Below, piece after piece: positions 44,836 through 54,657 of a stretch of DNA of 64,000 bases. Source of the stretch: an uncultured Ferrovum sp. (GTDB lineage Bacteria > Pseudomonadota > Gammaproteobacteria > Burkholderiales > Ferrovaceae); contig CAITLJ010000002.1 of the NCBI GenBank assembly GCA_903893215.1, positions 40,899 to 104,898 on the forward strand, read 5' to 3'. Under the pieces are notes generated by a model. That model was given only the letters and a program-made list of their open reading frames with translations. It did not search any database and was not told where the DNA came from. Each line of letters starts with the position of its first letter. Within the stretch, counting starts at the first letter, position 1. The translations under genes were made by a program, and so were the position numbers.

Positions 44836-45765
44836 ATGAATCTCAGTGAACTCAGGTACATCGTTGCGGTGGCGCAGGAACGCAATTTCCGTCGTGCCGC
44901 CGAGCGTTGCTTTGTCAGCCAGCCGGCCCTGTCCACCGCGGTGCAGAAGCTGGAGGACGAACTCGGCGTGCAGATCTTCGAGCGTACGCGTACCGAGGTC
45001 AGCCTGACCAGCATCGGCCGCCGACTCGTGGAGCAGGCGCAACGCACGCTCGAAGAGGTCGAGCGCATGAAAACCATGGCGCGCGAGGGGCGCGATCAGT
45101 TGATCGGACCGCTGCGTCTGGGTGTGATCCATACCATTGGCCCCTATGTGCTGCCAGACCTGATCCCGGCGCTAAGCGCGCGGGCGCCCGAAATGCCGTT
45201 GGAAGTGGAAGAAAGCACCACCGCCCAACTGGAAATCAACCTGAAGAACGGCCTGGTGGATGTGGTGTTGCTGGCGCTGCCGTTCAATATTCCGGGCATC
45301 GACACGCTGCCCCTGTACGACGAAGTATTCGAAGTCGTGGTTTCGTCCAAACATCGTTGGGCACGCAAACGCGCCGTGCAGGCACAGGACCTAGGCGAGG
45401 AACGGGTTTTGTTGCTGCACAGCGGCCATTGCTTCAGCAACCAGGTCGCCGAAGCCTGTCCGGAAATGTCGCGTGTCCCCGGGTCGGGCAGTGCCCCGGG
45501 CAATTCGCTCGAGACCATCCGCAACATGGTGGCGTCGGGCACCGGCGTGACTGTGTTGCCAGCCTCGGCCAACAGCGAACGCTATCGCAGCGCGCTGCTG
45601 ACCGTGATTCCCTTCACCGCCCCGGCCCCGAGCCGGCGCATTGCGCTTGCCTGGCGCAAGAGCTTTGGCCGCGAAAAGGCCATCGAAACACTGGCCGGTG
45701 CGCTGCGCGCGCTGGATTTGCCGGGCACCACCATGCTGCCGCTGGCGCTACCGGTCGCCAGCTGA
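44836..45765 (+). CDS. oxyR: OxyR, hydrogen-peroxide sensing LysR regulator
   Basis: A 309-aa LysR protein. HTH at residues 3-60 (LRYIVAVAQERNFRRAAERC, SQPALSTAVQKLE). The redox cysteines fall at residues 199 and 208 (HSGHCFSNQVAEAC), the same numbering and spacing as in E. coli OxyR, where they form the activating disulfide. Start MNLSELRY is at 44836; the longer frame lacks a ribosome-binding site. It controls, by position, the divergent prx-grx gene, and likely the reductase and dps beyond. Confidence 0.93.
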   Translation: MNLSELRYIVAVAQERNFRRAAERCFVSQPALSTAVQKLEDELGVQIFERTRTEVSLTSIGRRLVEQAQRTLEEVERMKTMAREGRDQLIGPLRLGVIHTIGPYVLPDLIPALSARAPEMPLEVEESTTAQLEINLKNGLVDVVLLALPFNIPGIDTLPLYDEVFEVVVSSKHRWARKRAVQAQDLGEERVLLLHSGHCFSNQVAEACPEMSRVPGSGSAPGNSLETIRNMVASGTGVTVLPASANSERYRSALLTVIPFTAPAPSRRIALAWRKSFGREKAIETLAGALRALDLPGTTMLPLALPVAS

Positions 45766-45781
45766 CGCAGACCTGGCGAGG

Positions 45782-47395
45782 TCAGTGGGCACCGGGCGGC
45801 GGTGCCGCATCGTTGCTTGGCCGCCGCAGCAGGAAGCAGGCCGGAACCAGCAGCAGGAACAACAGGCCCAGCATGCGGAATGCATCGACGAACGCGAGCA
45901 TGCTGGCCTGTTGCTGCACCATGCCGTACAGGCTACCCAAGGCCAGTTGGCTGGCCTCCACGGCGCTATGTCCGGCGGCAATGAAGGACTGGGTCAATGA
46001 CTGCAGGTAAGTGGCTCCGGCGCCTTGCTGTACATCCACATGCCCGACCAGATAGGACTGATGACGTTGCTGCTGCTGTGCCAGGTAACTGGCAGCCAGG
46101 GCGATGCCAAAACTGCCGCCCAGATTGCGCGACAGGTTGATGATGGCCGAGGCACTGCTGCTCTTGATCATCGGCATGCCATAGAAGGCCGCCGTGTTGA
46201 TCGGAATAAACAGAAACGCCAGGCCGATCGCCTGAACCACGCGGATCAGCGCCATGGTCCAGTAATCGACCTGCAGGTTGATCATCGAGAACATGAACAG
46301 GGCCGCTGCGCCAATCAGCAAACCCACCGCAATCAGCTTGCGCACGTCCACCCGCGACACCAGCGCCCCGACCACCGGCATGAAGAACAGGATCGCAACG
46401 CCGCCCGGCGAAATGGCCAGCCCGGCCTGGGTGGCGCTGTAGCCAAGCAGCACCTGCAGGAACAGCGGCAACAGCAACGTGCTACCGAACAGCACAAAGC
46501 CCAGGCTGAACATCATCACGTTGGACAGAAAGAAATTGCGGCTGCCCAGCAGCCGTACATCAATCATCGGATCGCGTTGGCGCAGCTCCCAGAATGGCAG
46601 GATCAGCAGTGACACGGCAGACAACACGGCACAACGCACGATGAATCCGGACTCGAACCAGTCCTCCTGCTGCCCCTTGTCGAGCACGATCTGCAGGCAG
46701 CCGAAGCCGATCGCCAGCAGCGCAAATCCCAGATAGTCGATATGGAAACCGCGCGCACGCATGTCTTTCTGGGCCTGCACCAGATGCGGCGGATCCCAGA
46801 CCAGCCGGTTCGACAGCCAGAACGCGAACAGCCCCACCGGCACGTTGATGAAAAAGATCCAGCGCCAGCTGAAGTTGTCCGTGATCCATCCGCCCAGGGT
46901 TGGACCGATGGCCGGCGCAAGTACGGTGGTGATGCCATAGACAGCGAACGCCATGCCGCGCTGCGCTGGCGAGAAGGTGTCGGCCAGGATGGCCTGTGAA
47001 ATTGGCTGCAAGCCGCCCCCCCCCGCCCCCTGCAGGGTACGGAACAGGATCAGCATGGGCAGCGTGGGCGCCAGACCACACAGCAGCGAGCTGAAGGTAA
47101 AGATCAGCACGCACCAGAGATAGAAGCGGCGGCGGCCGACCACGAAGGCAAACCAGCCACTGATCGGAAGGACAATCGCATTGGTGACCAGATAGGAGGT
47201 GAGCACCCAGGTGCTCTCGTCCTGCCCGGCGGAAAGGTCACCAGCAATGTGGCGCAAGGCCACGTTGGCGATGGAGATGTCGAGCACCTCCATGAAGGTG
47301 GTGAGTGCCACCACCATGGCAATCACCCAGGGATTCACTTGCCTGGACCGCGCGGGTGCGCTGGCAGGTGGGCTGCCGTCGGCGATGGCGCTCAT
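45782..47395 (-). CDS. DHA2 family MFS multidrug efflux permease (EmrB-like)
   Basis: A 537-aa transporter with 14 hydrophobic segments. Typical EmrB motifs: TFMEVLDISIANVALRHIAGDL at TM1, GRRRFYLWC after TM2, GGGGLQPISQAILADTFSPAQRG after TM4 and GPTLGGWITDNFSWRWIFFINVPVG (antiporter motif C and beyond). With EmrA-like and TolC-like genes upstream on the same strand it forms a tripartite pump. The 3' end is 16 bp from the convergent oxyR stop. Confidence 0.9.
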   Translation of the reverse strand: MSAIADGSPPASAPARSRQVNPWVIAMVVALTTFMEVLDISIANVALRHIAGDLSAGQDESTWVLTSYLVTNAIVLPISGWFAFVVGRRRFYLWCVLIFTFSSLLCGLAPTLPMLILFRTLQGAGGGGLQPISQAILADTFSPAQRGMAFAVYGITTVLAPAIGPTLGGWITDNFSWRWIFFINVPVGLFAFWLSNRLVWDPPHLVQAQKDMRARGFHIDYLGFALLAIGFGCLQIVLDKGQQEDWFESGFIVRCAVLSAVSLLILPFWELRQRDPMIDVRLLGSRNFFLSNVMMFSLGFVLFGSTLLLPLFLQVLLGYSATQAGLAISPGGVAILFFMPVVGALVSRVDVRKLIAVGLLIGAAALFMFSMINLQVDYWTMALIRVVQAIGLAFLFIPINTAAFYGMPMIKSSSASAIINLSRNLGGSFGIALAASYLAQQQQRHQSYLVGHVDVQQGAGATYLQSLTQSFIAAGHSAVEASQLALGSLYGMVQQQASMLAFVDAFRMLGLLFLLLVPACFLLRRPSNDAAPPPGAH

Positions 47396-47401
47396 CGCGG
47401 A

Positions 47402-48580
47402 TCAGCGCGCCGCAGCCACATGCACGCGCGGTTCCACCGACATGCCGGGCGCCAGATGCGACAACACTTCGGCAGTCTCGTCAAAAACGATCTTGACCGG
47501 CACACGCTGCACCACCTTCACGTAATTGCCGGTCGCGTTTTCAGGCGGCAGCAGGCTGAACCGCGAGCCGGTGCCAGGCTGCAGGCTTTCCACGTGTGCC
47601 AGCAGTGCGCGCTGCGGGTAGGCATCCACGCGCACCTCCACTGCCTGACCAGGCGCCATGCGCGCCAGCTGGGTTTCCTTGAAATTTGCCACCACCCATG
47701 GCTTGCCGCTTACCAGGGCAAGCACCGCCTGACCACCCGCCACCACCTGACCAGGCAGCACGGATTTGCGGGTGACCCGGCCGTCGACGGGAGCGGTGAC
47801 CTGTGCGTACGCAAGATCCTGCTCGGCCACCGCCAGTTGCGCGCGCGCTGTGGCAATGTCGGCGCCAAGGCTGCTTACCTGCGCTTCCTTGACGGCCACC
47901 TGACGGGGTGCCGTGTGCGCCTCCTCGAGCTTGCCACCACTCTGACGGACGAGCGCCTCGGCGCTGCTGACCGCCTTGCGCGCAGCATCCGCCTGGGCGT
48001 GCGCGGCTTCGGCCATAGTCGTGGCCTGGTCCAGCCGTTGTCTGGAAATTTCGTCCTTGGCGAGCAGCGCCTTGTAGCGCTCCACATCGCTGTCAGCCAG
48101 CCGCGCCTGCGCTTCGGCAGCGCGCACCTGCGCCTGCGCCTGCGCCAGATTGCCCTGCGCGGCCGCGACGGCGGCCTCGGCCTGGTCCACGCCCGCATGC
48201 GTGCTGGCACTGATCAGACTGACATCGTTACGCGCCACATTAACCCGCGCCTCGCTGGCCGCCAGCGCTGCGCGCGCCTGGGTGACGCGCAGCTGATAAT
48301 CCCGCGGGTCGATCTCGAACAATGGCGCGCCCACCTTGACGCGCTGGTTTTCGACCACAGCCACGCTCAGCACCGTGCCCCCTACGCGCGGGGCAATCGG
48401 CACGACATCGGTTTCGACGAAGGCATCATCGGTGCTCTCGAAATCGCGTCCCTGATACCAAAACCAGCCACCACCGGCCACCAGGACCAGTACCACCACC
48501 AAGCCGATCAGACGAAAGGGAGAGGGCTTACCGGCAGCGACAGCGGGGTCGGTCAGGGACGATTTGGATGAATCACTCAT
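47402..48580 (-). CDS. HlyD/EmrA-like membrane-fusion protein
   Basis: A 392-aa adaptor with one N-terminal TM helix (LIGLVVVLVLVAGGGWFWY, about residues 25-43). A lipoyl half-motif (VAPRVGGTVLSVAVVENQRVKVG), a long Ala-rich helical hairpin (about 80-215), the second lipoyl half (APVDGRVTRKSVLPGQVV) and a beta barrel follow. It links EmrB to the outer-membrane channel. It is 6 bp upstream of emrB. Confidence 0.9.
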   Translation of the reverse strand: MSDSSKSSLTDPAVAAGKPSPFRLIGLVVVLVLVAGGGWFWYQGRDFESTDDAFVETDVVPIAPRVGGTVLSVAVVENQRVKVGAPLFEIDPRDYQLRVTQARAALAASEARVNVARNDVSLISASTHAGVDQAEAAVAAAQGNLAQAQAQVRAAEAQARLADSDVERYKALLAKDEISRQRLDQATTMAEAAHAQADAARKAVSSAEALVRQSGGKLEEAHTAPRQVAVKEAQVSSLGADIATARAQLAVAEQDLAYAQVTAPVDGRVTRKSVLPGQVVAGGQAVLALVSGKPWVVANFKETQLARMAPGQAVEVRVDAYPQRALLAHVESLQPGTGSRFSLLPPENATGNYVKVVQRVPVKIVFDETAEVLSHLAPGMSVEPRVHVAAAR

Positions 48581-48652
48581 GGTGCTCGGTTCCGTGCAAG
48601 ATTGGGCAGCAAGAAAAAATCAAGTGTGGAAAGCGCTGGTGTGGCGCGACCG

Positions 48653-50128
48653 TCAAAAGCCAAACGCGTGGCTGTCGCCCATGGCGGCATACATGTTGGC
48701 GCGCGCCGCGTTATAGGCGGCTGTGGCTTCGATCTGACGGCTCTGCGCCGTGGTCAGCGCGGTCAGCGCGTCAAACACCTCAAGGTTGTCGGCCACGCCC
48801 GACTTGAAGCGGTCGCGTGCGAGTTCAAGCAGCCGCTCGCTCAGGGTGACAGTGGTTTGTGCCACCTGAACCTGTTCGGCGCTGGTCCCGACCGCCAGCA
48901 GGGCCATATGCACGTCTTCCTCTACCTGACGGCGCGTGTCCTCCTGCGCCATCCGGGCGGCGCGCAGCAGGCTCTTGGCGCGATCACGATGCGCATCCAG
49001 CATGCCATTGGTAAACAGCGGCACCGAGACGCTGATGCCTACCGTGCGGGTACCATACACGGTCTGGGTCGGCGTGATGCCGCTGGGTCCCGCATCGGCT
49101 TCCAGCGCCACCACTGGCAAGCCTTCACTGCCCGCGGCAAGTACCGCCTCCTCGGCAGCACTGACCCGGGCGTCTTCCATCTGGATTTCCTGACGCTGCG
49201 CCATCGCCTTGGCGACCGCCTCTTCCACGCCAGGCGTTGGACGGCGCTCGTAATCCAGGCCGCTTGCAAGGCGGATCGGCTCACCGGCCGGAAGCCCCAG
49301 CAGCCGCTTCAGCCGCAACAGGGACAGCGCCTGGTCGCTTCGAGCCTGCGTCAATGCCAGCTGCTCCTGGGCCACACGGGTTTCGGCGCGTGCTACGTCC
49401 ACCCCGGTGGCAATGCCGCTGGAGCGTTGGTCGCGCGCAAGCTTGCCCAGTTCATTGGCCAGAGCCACATTGGCCTGTGCTGCAGCCAGTGCCGCGTCGG
49501 ATTGCTGCGCGGTGATATAGGCCAGCGCGGTGGCGATCAGCAGTTGGTCGCGCACCGCAAGACGCTGGTGTTCGGCCTGCTGCACCCGACGCTGCGAGGA
49601 TTCGGCAAGGTGGCTATGGTTGGCGTCGAACACCGCCTGGGTCAACCTGAGGCGGGCGTCAAAGGTGTTGTATGGCCCGTTCAGCGTGGCGAACAGGGGC
49701 TTGCCGCCCGGGCCGGCGACGCTCGGAAATCCTTGCGCACGCAGGTTGGCGGTGACATTGGCCTGCGAGCCGGTCAGGCTGACCATCGGGCCCAGTACCG
49801 AGCGCGATTCCTGCAGAAAACTGCGCGCCTGTTCGATCTCCTCGAGGGTTTGCGCAAACTGCAGGTTGCGTTCCAGCGCCAGGGTCAGCGCCTGTCGCAG
49901 CGACAGGTCCTGCATGTTGACCACCGCAGTCGGCTTGACCGCCGCACTGGCAAGCGGAGCCGCGGCCATGACCAGCACGGCAGCGCTGAGCTGGTGTTGC
50001 AGGGTCAGGCCTGGCAGACCATCCACGGCCAATACCTGCCCCGGCTGGCAGACCACCAGGGTCAGGGCCAATGGCAGCAGGCGATGGATCGGGCGTTTCC
50101 ATACAACGCAAATCGGGGCAGACATCAT
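48653..50128 (-). CDS. TolC family outer-membrane efflux channel
   Basis: A 491-aa protein, signal peptide at the N-terminus (PLALTLVVCQPGQVLAV). Two TolC repeats: LSLRQALTLALERNLQFAQTLEEIEQA and the second with YGTRTVGISVSVPLFTNGMLDAHRDRAKSL. Start MMSAPIC (50128) overlaps the marR stop by 4 bp (ATGA), with AAGGA upstream; the frame to 50248 is not supported. No lipobox is seen, unlike the RND-linked channel at 13 kb. Second gene of the marR operon. Confidence 0.88.
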   Translation of the reverse strand: MMSAPICVVWKRPIHRLLPLALTLVVCQPGQVLAVDGLPGLTLQHQLSAAVLVMAAAPLASAAVKPTAVVNMQDLSLRQALTLALERNLQFAQTLEEIEQARSFLQESRSVLGPMVSLTGSQANVTANLRAQGFPSVAGPGGKPLFATLNGPYNTFDARLRLTQAVFDANHSHLAESSQRRVQQAEHQRLAVRDQLLIATALAYITAQQSDAALAAAQANVALANELGKLARDQRSSGIATGVDVARAETRVAQEQLALTQARSDQALSLLRLKRLLGLPAGEPIRLASGLDYERRPTPGVEEAVAKAMAQRQEIQMEDARVSAAEEAVLAAGSEGLPVVALEADAGPSGITPTQTVYGTRTVGISVSVPLFTNGMLDAHRDRAKSLLRAARMAQEDTRRQVEEDVHMALLAVGTSAEQVQVAQTTVTLSERLLELARDRFKSGVADNLEVFDALTALTTAQSRQIEATAAYNAARANMYAAMGDSHAFGF

Positions 50129-50673
50129 GCGGATTCCTTGACTGCAGCAATTGAATCGGGTCGGTCCGGCCAGCCTTCGATGCCCTGCAGGATGGCGCAG
50201 AACACGGCTTCGGCGCCAGCCAGTTGTTCCACGCTGAGCGCCGACCATACGGCGCGATGCATTTCCCAGGCATGCGGCATGGTCTCGTTGATCAGCGCGG
50301 CGCCAGCAGGCGTCAGGGACAGGCGCAGCACGCGGCGGTCCTGGGTGGAAGGCTCGCGATGCAGGAAGCCGCGACGCACCAGGTCGTCGGTCAACCGGGT
50401 CACGTTGGCGCGGGCGAGGAACAGCACACGGCTGATGTCGGAGGGCGTGACTTCCTCACCCTGCCGCGAATACACCACCATCAGGCTGAACCAGGACCAC
50501 GCGGTCAGTTCCCAACGCGCCATCAGCGTGTCGTAAGCCGCTTCCAGCCGCATATACACGTAAGCAAAGAGGCGCGACAGCATCACCAGATCGGTGGGCA
50601 TGTCCGGGTGACGCGCGCCGGTCTGGGCAACGCGGGCACGAAAATCCTGCAGGCAGTCAGGAAGCGCAGACAA
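50125..50673 (-). CDS. MarR family transcriptional regulator
   Basis: A 182-aa winged-helix repressor: LTAWSWFSLMVVYSRQGEEVTPSDISRVLFLARANVTRLTDDLVRRGFLHREPSTQDRRV includes the recognition helix and wing. The start is TTG at 50673, with GGAG 8 bp upstream. First gene of an operon with tolC, emrA and emrB, so it most likely represses its own efflux pump until a phenolic or other toxic ligand binds. Confidence 0.88.
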   Translation of the reverse strand: MSALPDCLQDFRARVAQTGARHPDMPTDLVMLSRLFAYVYMRLEAAYDTLMARWELTAWSWFSLMVVYSRQGEEVTPSDISRVLFLARANVTRLTDDLVRRGFLHREPSTQDRRVLRLSLTPAGAALINETMPHAWEMHRAVWSALSVEQLAGAEAVFCAILQGIEGWPDRPDSIAAVKESA

Positions 50674-50685
50674 AGGCTTTGCTCC

Positions 50686-50711
50686 GGTAATATTTCTGCA
50701 TATATATTACC
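50686..50711. promoter_or_regulatory. Palindromic operator of the marR-tolC-emrAB operon
   Basis: GGTAATAT-N10-ATATTACC, a perfect 8-bp inverted repeat in an AT-rich segment, ends 12 bp before the marR start. Its position over the likely -10 to translation-start region is what autorepression by MarR needs. Confidence 0.65.
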
Positions 50712-50760
50712 AAGTGAAACTAATTCAATCAAGTCGGCGGTGAGCCCGTCTACAGCCCGT

Positions 50761-51552
50761 TCAATAGCAGTGCTGAAGGTCCGGAAAGATGCCCGATCGG
50801 ACGTCCTGCACGTAGGCCGAGATCATCTGGCCGATACCGCCGGCGACATGGTCATAACGCTTGGCCAGACGCGGCAACGGCACCGGCCCCAAACCGATCA
50901 CGTCCTGCAATACCAGTACCTGGCCGCTGCAGGCCGAACTGGCACCAATGCCGATGGTTGGCACGTCGACCTGGCCGGCAATCGCGCGCGCCAGCGGCTC
51001 CGGCATGCATTCCATCAGCAGCATGGCAGCCCCGGCCTGCACCAGCGCCTGCGCGGCCTCGGTCAGACGTTGCGCCGCCTCGGGTGCGCGCCCCTGCACC
51101 CGGAACCCGCCAAACTGATGGTGTGACTGGGGCGTCATGCCGATGTGCGCACACACCGGAATGCCGCGCGACACCAGGAATGACACCGTTGCGGCCATTT
51201 CGCTGCCGCCTTCCAGCTTGATCATCTGTGCACCAGCCTGGATCAGCGGCACGGCATTGCGAAAGGTTTCTTCCGGAGTGACTTGCGAGGTACCAAACGG
51301 CATGTCGGCCAGCAGAAAGGCGCGATCCGCACCGCGGCGCACGGCTGCTACGTGGTAGGCCATATCGGCAAGCGTGACGGGATTGGGCGAATCATGCCCC
51401 TGGATCACCATGCCCAGTGAATCCCCGACCAGCAGCACATCCACGCCGGCGGCCTGCGACACCCGTGCAAAGCTGGCGTCATAGCTGGTGAGCACGACAA
51501 TCGGCTGTCGTGCAGCATGCATTTTGCGTAAATCTGTGAGCGTGGTGCGCAT
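50761..51552 (-). CDS. panB: 3-methyl-2-oxobutanoate hydroxymethyltransferase (PanB)
   Basis: A 263-aa TIM-barrel enzyme of pantothenate synthesis; transfers a hydroxymethyl group from 5,10-methylene-THF to 2-oxoisovalerate to give ketopantoate. Conserved blocks: LTSYDASFARVSQAAGVD, LLVGDSLGMVIQGHDS, AVRRGADRAFLLADMPF, QMIKLEGG, and the catalytic Glu region LMECMPEPLARAIAGQVDVPTIGIGA. Length equals the family norm. No panC follows; the next gene is unrelated. Confidence 0.95.
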   Translation of the reverse strand: MRTTLTDLRKMHAARQPIVVLTSYDASFARVSQAAGVDVLLVGDSLGMVIQGHDSPNPVTLADMAYHVAAVRRGADRAFLLADMPFGTSQVTPEETFRNAVPLIQAGAQMIKLEGGSEMAATVSFLVSRGIPVCAHIGMTPQSHHQFGGFRVQGRAPEAAQRLTEAAQALVQAGAAMLLMECMPEPLARAIAGQVDVPTIGIGASSACSGQVLVLQDVIGLGPVPLPRLAKRYDHVAGGIGQMISAYVQDVRSGIFPDLQHCY

Positions 51553-51631
51553 GGCGTCGGATCAGGGATCAGCAGGGCCCGCCATGATATGCCAAACAGG
51601 ACCAGAAGATGACCGGCGCACCGACCGGTGC

Positions 51632-52246
51632 TCAGATCATCAGGTCGACTTCCTCGCGATACAGCAGGCCAGGGGTGAGCAGATGCTCTCCCGGTTCGAG
51701 TACCGGGGCAAAGCCGAAATGATCATTGGCGATGCCGACGTAATGACAGCGCACGCCGTCCACCGAAATCCAGGCAGGGATGGGTGCGCCCTGAAAACTT
51801 CCCAGACTTTCGTCACTGCACACCAGGTCGGCTTCTTCGCGCGCGCTGGCTACCGGCGCAGGAACCGTCAGGTTAATGATGGAAGGGCTGGCAGGCCTCT
51901 CGGCGCGCAGGCTGATCAGCCACTGCGCCAGCCACAAGCCCAACCGGGAAACACGTTGCACGCGTGCCGTTGCCAGACGGGCATCCACCACCACCAGGAA
52001 GTGGGCGGGTGCTGCGCAGCTTGGACAACACGCTTGCGCGGCCAGCGCGATGCGCCGACCCTTGCCGCTGGCACGCCCCTGCCCTTGCGTCAGCCGGTAA
52101 GCACGCGCACATGTGCGACATTCGAGTTCGATACCTGACAATACCAAACCATCTGCAAGTTGCAGGGGAAGCACGAAGGCCGAAGCTTCAGTGGATAGCA
52201 GATTCATGGACGGGTCGTCACCTGGATGCAGATACTCATGCTCCAT
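51632..52246 (-). CDS. Uncharacterised protein with two CxxC motifs
   Basis: About 204 aa, soluble, not recognised. Two CxxC pairs (CRTC and CPSC, about residues 45 and 75) could bind one zinc. The rest has hydrophobic strands (SIINLTVPAPVAS, AWISVDGVRCHYVGIAND). The ATG at 52246 has no good ribosome-binding site; an in-frame ATG at 52207 (MNLLSTEA) follows AGGTGA and may be the true start, which would give 191 aa. It stands between panB and the molybdenum hydroxylase gene on the same strand. Confidence 0.55.
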   Translation of the reverse strand: MEHEYLHPGDDPSMNLLSTEASAFVLPLQLADGLVLSGIELECRTCARAYRLTQGQGRASGKGRRIALAAQACCPSCAAPAHFLVVVDARLATARVQRVSRLGLWLAQWLISLRAERPASPSIINLTVPAPVASAREEADLVCSDESLGSFQGAPIPAWISVDGVRCHYVGIANDHFGFAPVLEPGEHLLTPGLLYREEVDLMI

Positions 52247-52360
52247 TAACGACCGGCGCGCGAAAGACTTTACTGCAAACTGGCCGACGCGCCCGCCACA
52301 CACAACCGAAAAAAAGATCCAAACGATTGTTTAAATGGCATAATTGAGAAAAACGCGAGC

Positions 52361-52397
52361 GAACCGATCAGCTTATACCCCTGACGCTGATCCGTTC
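52361..52397 (-). terminator. Rho-independent terminator after the molybdenum hydroxylase gene
   Basis: GAACCGATCAGC and GCTGATCCGTTC pair over 12 bp with one mismatch around a 13-nt loop. On the minus strand the stem is followed within 8 nt by TTTTT. It lies 18-54 bp after the gene's stop. Confidence 0.75.
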
Positions 52398-52414
52398 GGC
52401 CCACGTCCGGCGAC

Positions 52415-54562
52415 TCAGCCCAATTCGCTGTCCGCAAACGGCAACGTGCGCAGGCGCTTGCCGGTCAGTTTGAATACCGCATTGGCCACCGCTGGCGCGA
52501 TGGGCGGCGTGCCTGGCTCGCCAACACCGCCGGGCAACTCGGCCGAAGCCACCAGATGCACATTCACCTGTGGCGTTTCGGCCAGCCGCAGCGGCGGGTA
52601 GTCGCCAAAATTACCTTGCTCGACACGCCCATCGGCCAGCGTGACCTTGCCATACAGGGCAGCAGACAGTCCATAGATCATGGCGCCTTCCATCTGCGCC
52701 CTGACCATGTCCGGGTTCACCACCACACCCACGTCGGCGGCAATTGTGACCTTGTGCACCTTGATCGCGCCATTTTCAACCGACACCTCTGCCACTTCGG
52801 CCACATAGCTGCCAAACGACTCGCACACGGCAATGCCGCGCGCGCGCCCGGCGGGTAGCGCCGTGCCCCAACCAGCTTCCTTGGCTGCCAGTTCCAGCAC
52901 CGCCTTGTGGCGCGGCTTGGCCGTGAGCAGGTCACGCCGGTAGTCGAACGGATCGGCACCCGCGGCGTGGGCCAGTTCGTCAACAAACGATTCGGCAAAG
53001 AATCCGTTTTCGGTGCTGCCCACCGAACGCCAGAACCAGGTGCGCACACCGGCCTTGTGACGCACCCAATCCAGCCGGAAATTGTCGGTGTGGTAGGGGA
53101 ATTCGGCCAGGCCCTCCACCGCGGTGGTATCAAGCCCGTTCTTGTCGATCAGCGCGCCTTCAAAGCCACTGCCATCCGACAGGGCTTCCACCACGGTGAC
53201 ACCGTCGATGGCCGCCGGGTGGCCTTTTGCGTCCAGGCGGGCGGTCAGCTCGGAGCGGGCCGCCGGACGGTAATACTGGGCGCGGGTGTCGTCTTCGCGG
53301 CTGTACAGCACCTGCACCGGCGCACCCGCCAGCTTGGAGAGGGTGACCGCTTCCACGATGAAGTCCGGAGCGAAGCGACGGCCAAAGCCTCCGCCAAGCA
53401 GGGTGGTATTGATCTTGACCTGCGCTGGCTTGCAGCCGGCCACACTGGCAGCCACAAACTGATGCGGTCCCTGCGCCTGCGTGGGCGCCCACAACTCCAC
53501 ACCGCCATCATGCACCCAGGCGGTGGCATTCATCGGTTCCATGGTGGCGTGCGCCAGATAAGGCACTTCATAGGTGGCCTGCACCAGCTTGCCGGTGGTC
53601 ACACTGGCGGGATTGCCCTCCAGCTTGGCCAGCTTGGCGCCTTCACGGGTATGCGCCAGTTCCTTCATGCGCGCCTGCAGTGCCGGCGTGGACAGCAGGC
53701 CAAGCTGGCCCGCCGCCCATTCCAGCTTCAGCGCCGCGCGGCCCTTCCTGGCCGCCCAGTTGCTGTCGGCGAGTACCGCCACGCCCACGGCAACCGGGCT
53801 TTCGATCTTGTGCACCTGACGCACGCCCGGCACCTTGAGTGCAGCACTGGCATCCATCGATACCAGCGTGCCACCGACGATCGGCGAACGCTCCACCGAG
53901 GCGTACAGCATGCCGGGCACGCGCACATCAATGCCGAACTTGCCGGCGCCATTCACCTTGTCTGCCCCTTCGGTACGCGGAAGCGATGTTCCGATCAGGC
54001 GATACTGGCTGGCGTCCTTCAACGCCACCTTTGCCGGCAACGGCAGGGTGGCCGCCACCGCAACCAGGTCACCATAGGGCACGCGCCCTTTCGGTCCCAC
54101 CACAAAGCCGGCCTCGGTGTGCAGGGTGGCCACGTCCACTTTCCACTGCTGTGCTGCTGCCGCCAGCAACAGGGCGCGCGCCGTGGCACCCGCCTCGCGC
54201 AGGGGTTGCCACATGGCACGCACCGAAGTCGAGCCACCGGTAGCCTGCACCTTGAACCATGGGTGGGCATATTCCGGCGCCGCCGGTGCCTGCTCGACGC
54301 GAACATGCGCCCAGTCGGCGTCCAGCTCCTCCGCCACCAGCATCGGCATCGACGTCAGCACGCCCTGCCCCATCTCCGACTTGTCCACCACCACGGTGAC
54401 GATGTTGTCCTGTCCGATCCGGATCCATGGACCGGCCTGGACCATCGGGGCGCCGGCCGCCTGCACCTCGCGCGGCAGACTGAAGTCGATGCCGATGGCG
54501 AGACCACCGCCCACAGTACCGAGAATCTTGAGGAAATGACGCCGCTGCAGGGGCATGTTCAT
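52415..54562 (-). CDS. Xanthine dehydrogenase family molybdopterin subunit (IorB-like), Tat-exported
   Basis: A 715-aa large subunit. The N-terminus has [16 protein letters not shown], a twin-arginine-like signal as in isoquinoline 1-oxidoreductase beta subunits. Mo-cofactor motifs: [64 protein letters not shown], and the catalytic Glu in [19 protein letters not shown]. Oxidises N-heterocycles or aldehydes in the periplasm with a 2Fe-2S partner subunit. No IorA-type partner or cytochrome is adjacent, so the complex must be completed from elsewhere. Confidence 0.88.
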   Translation of the reverse strand: MNMPLQRRHFLKILGTVGGGLAIGIDFSLPREVQAAGAPMVQAGPWIRIGQDNIVTVVVDKSEMGQGVLTSMPMLVAEELDADWAHVRVEQAPAAPEYAHPWFKVQATGGSTSVRAMWQPLREAGATARALLLAAAAQQWKVDVATLHTEAGFVVGPKGRVPYGDLVAVAATLPLPAKVALKDASQYRLIGTSLPRTEGADKVNGAGKFGIDVRVPGMLYASVERSPIVGGTLVSMDASAALKVPGVRQVHKIESPVAVGVAVLADSNWAARKGRAALKLEWAAGQLGLLSTPALQARMKELAHTREGAKLAKLEGNPASVTTGKLVQATYEVPYLAHATMEPMNATAWVHDGGVELWAPTQAQGPHQFVAASVAGCKPAQVKINTTLLGGGFGRRFAPDFIVEAVTLSKLAGAPVQVLYSREDDTRAQYYRPAARSELTARLDAKGHPAAIDGVTVVEALSDGSGFEGALIDKNGLDTTAVEGLAEFPYHTDNFRLDWVRHKAGVRTWFWRSVGSTENGFFAESFVDELAHAAGADPFDYRRDLLTAKPRHKAVLELAAKEAGWGTALPAGRARGIAVCESFGSYVAEVAEVSVENGAIKVHKVTIAADVGVVVNPDMVRAQMEGAMIYGLSAALYGKVTLADGRVEQGNFGDYPPLRLAETPQVNVHLVASAELPGGVGEPGTPPIAPAVANAVFKLTGKRLRTLPFADSELG

Positions 54563-54657
54563 GGGAGCTCCAGGGATTGAGGCACCTGGCCATCAGACCA
54601 GGCGGAAAGGAATCGGAACGGCCCGGCAATCGGGCCACAATAAGTACGTTGCGAAAA

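Noticed and set aside
48602..50536. 644-aa plus-strand frame opposite tolC and marR
   Set aside because: Spans two clear minus-strand genes and has no recognisable domain.
52907..54580. 557-aa plus-strand frame opposite the molybdenum hydroxylase
   Set aside because: His/Gly/Arg-rich antisense shadow.
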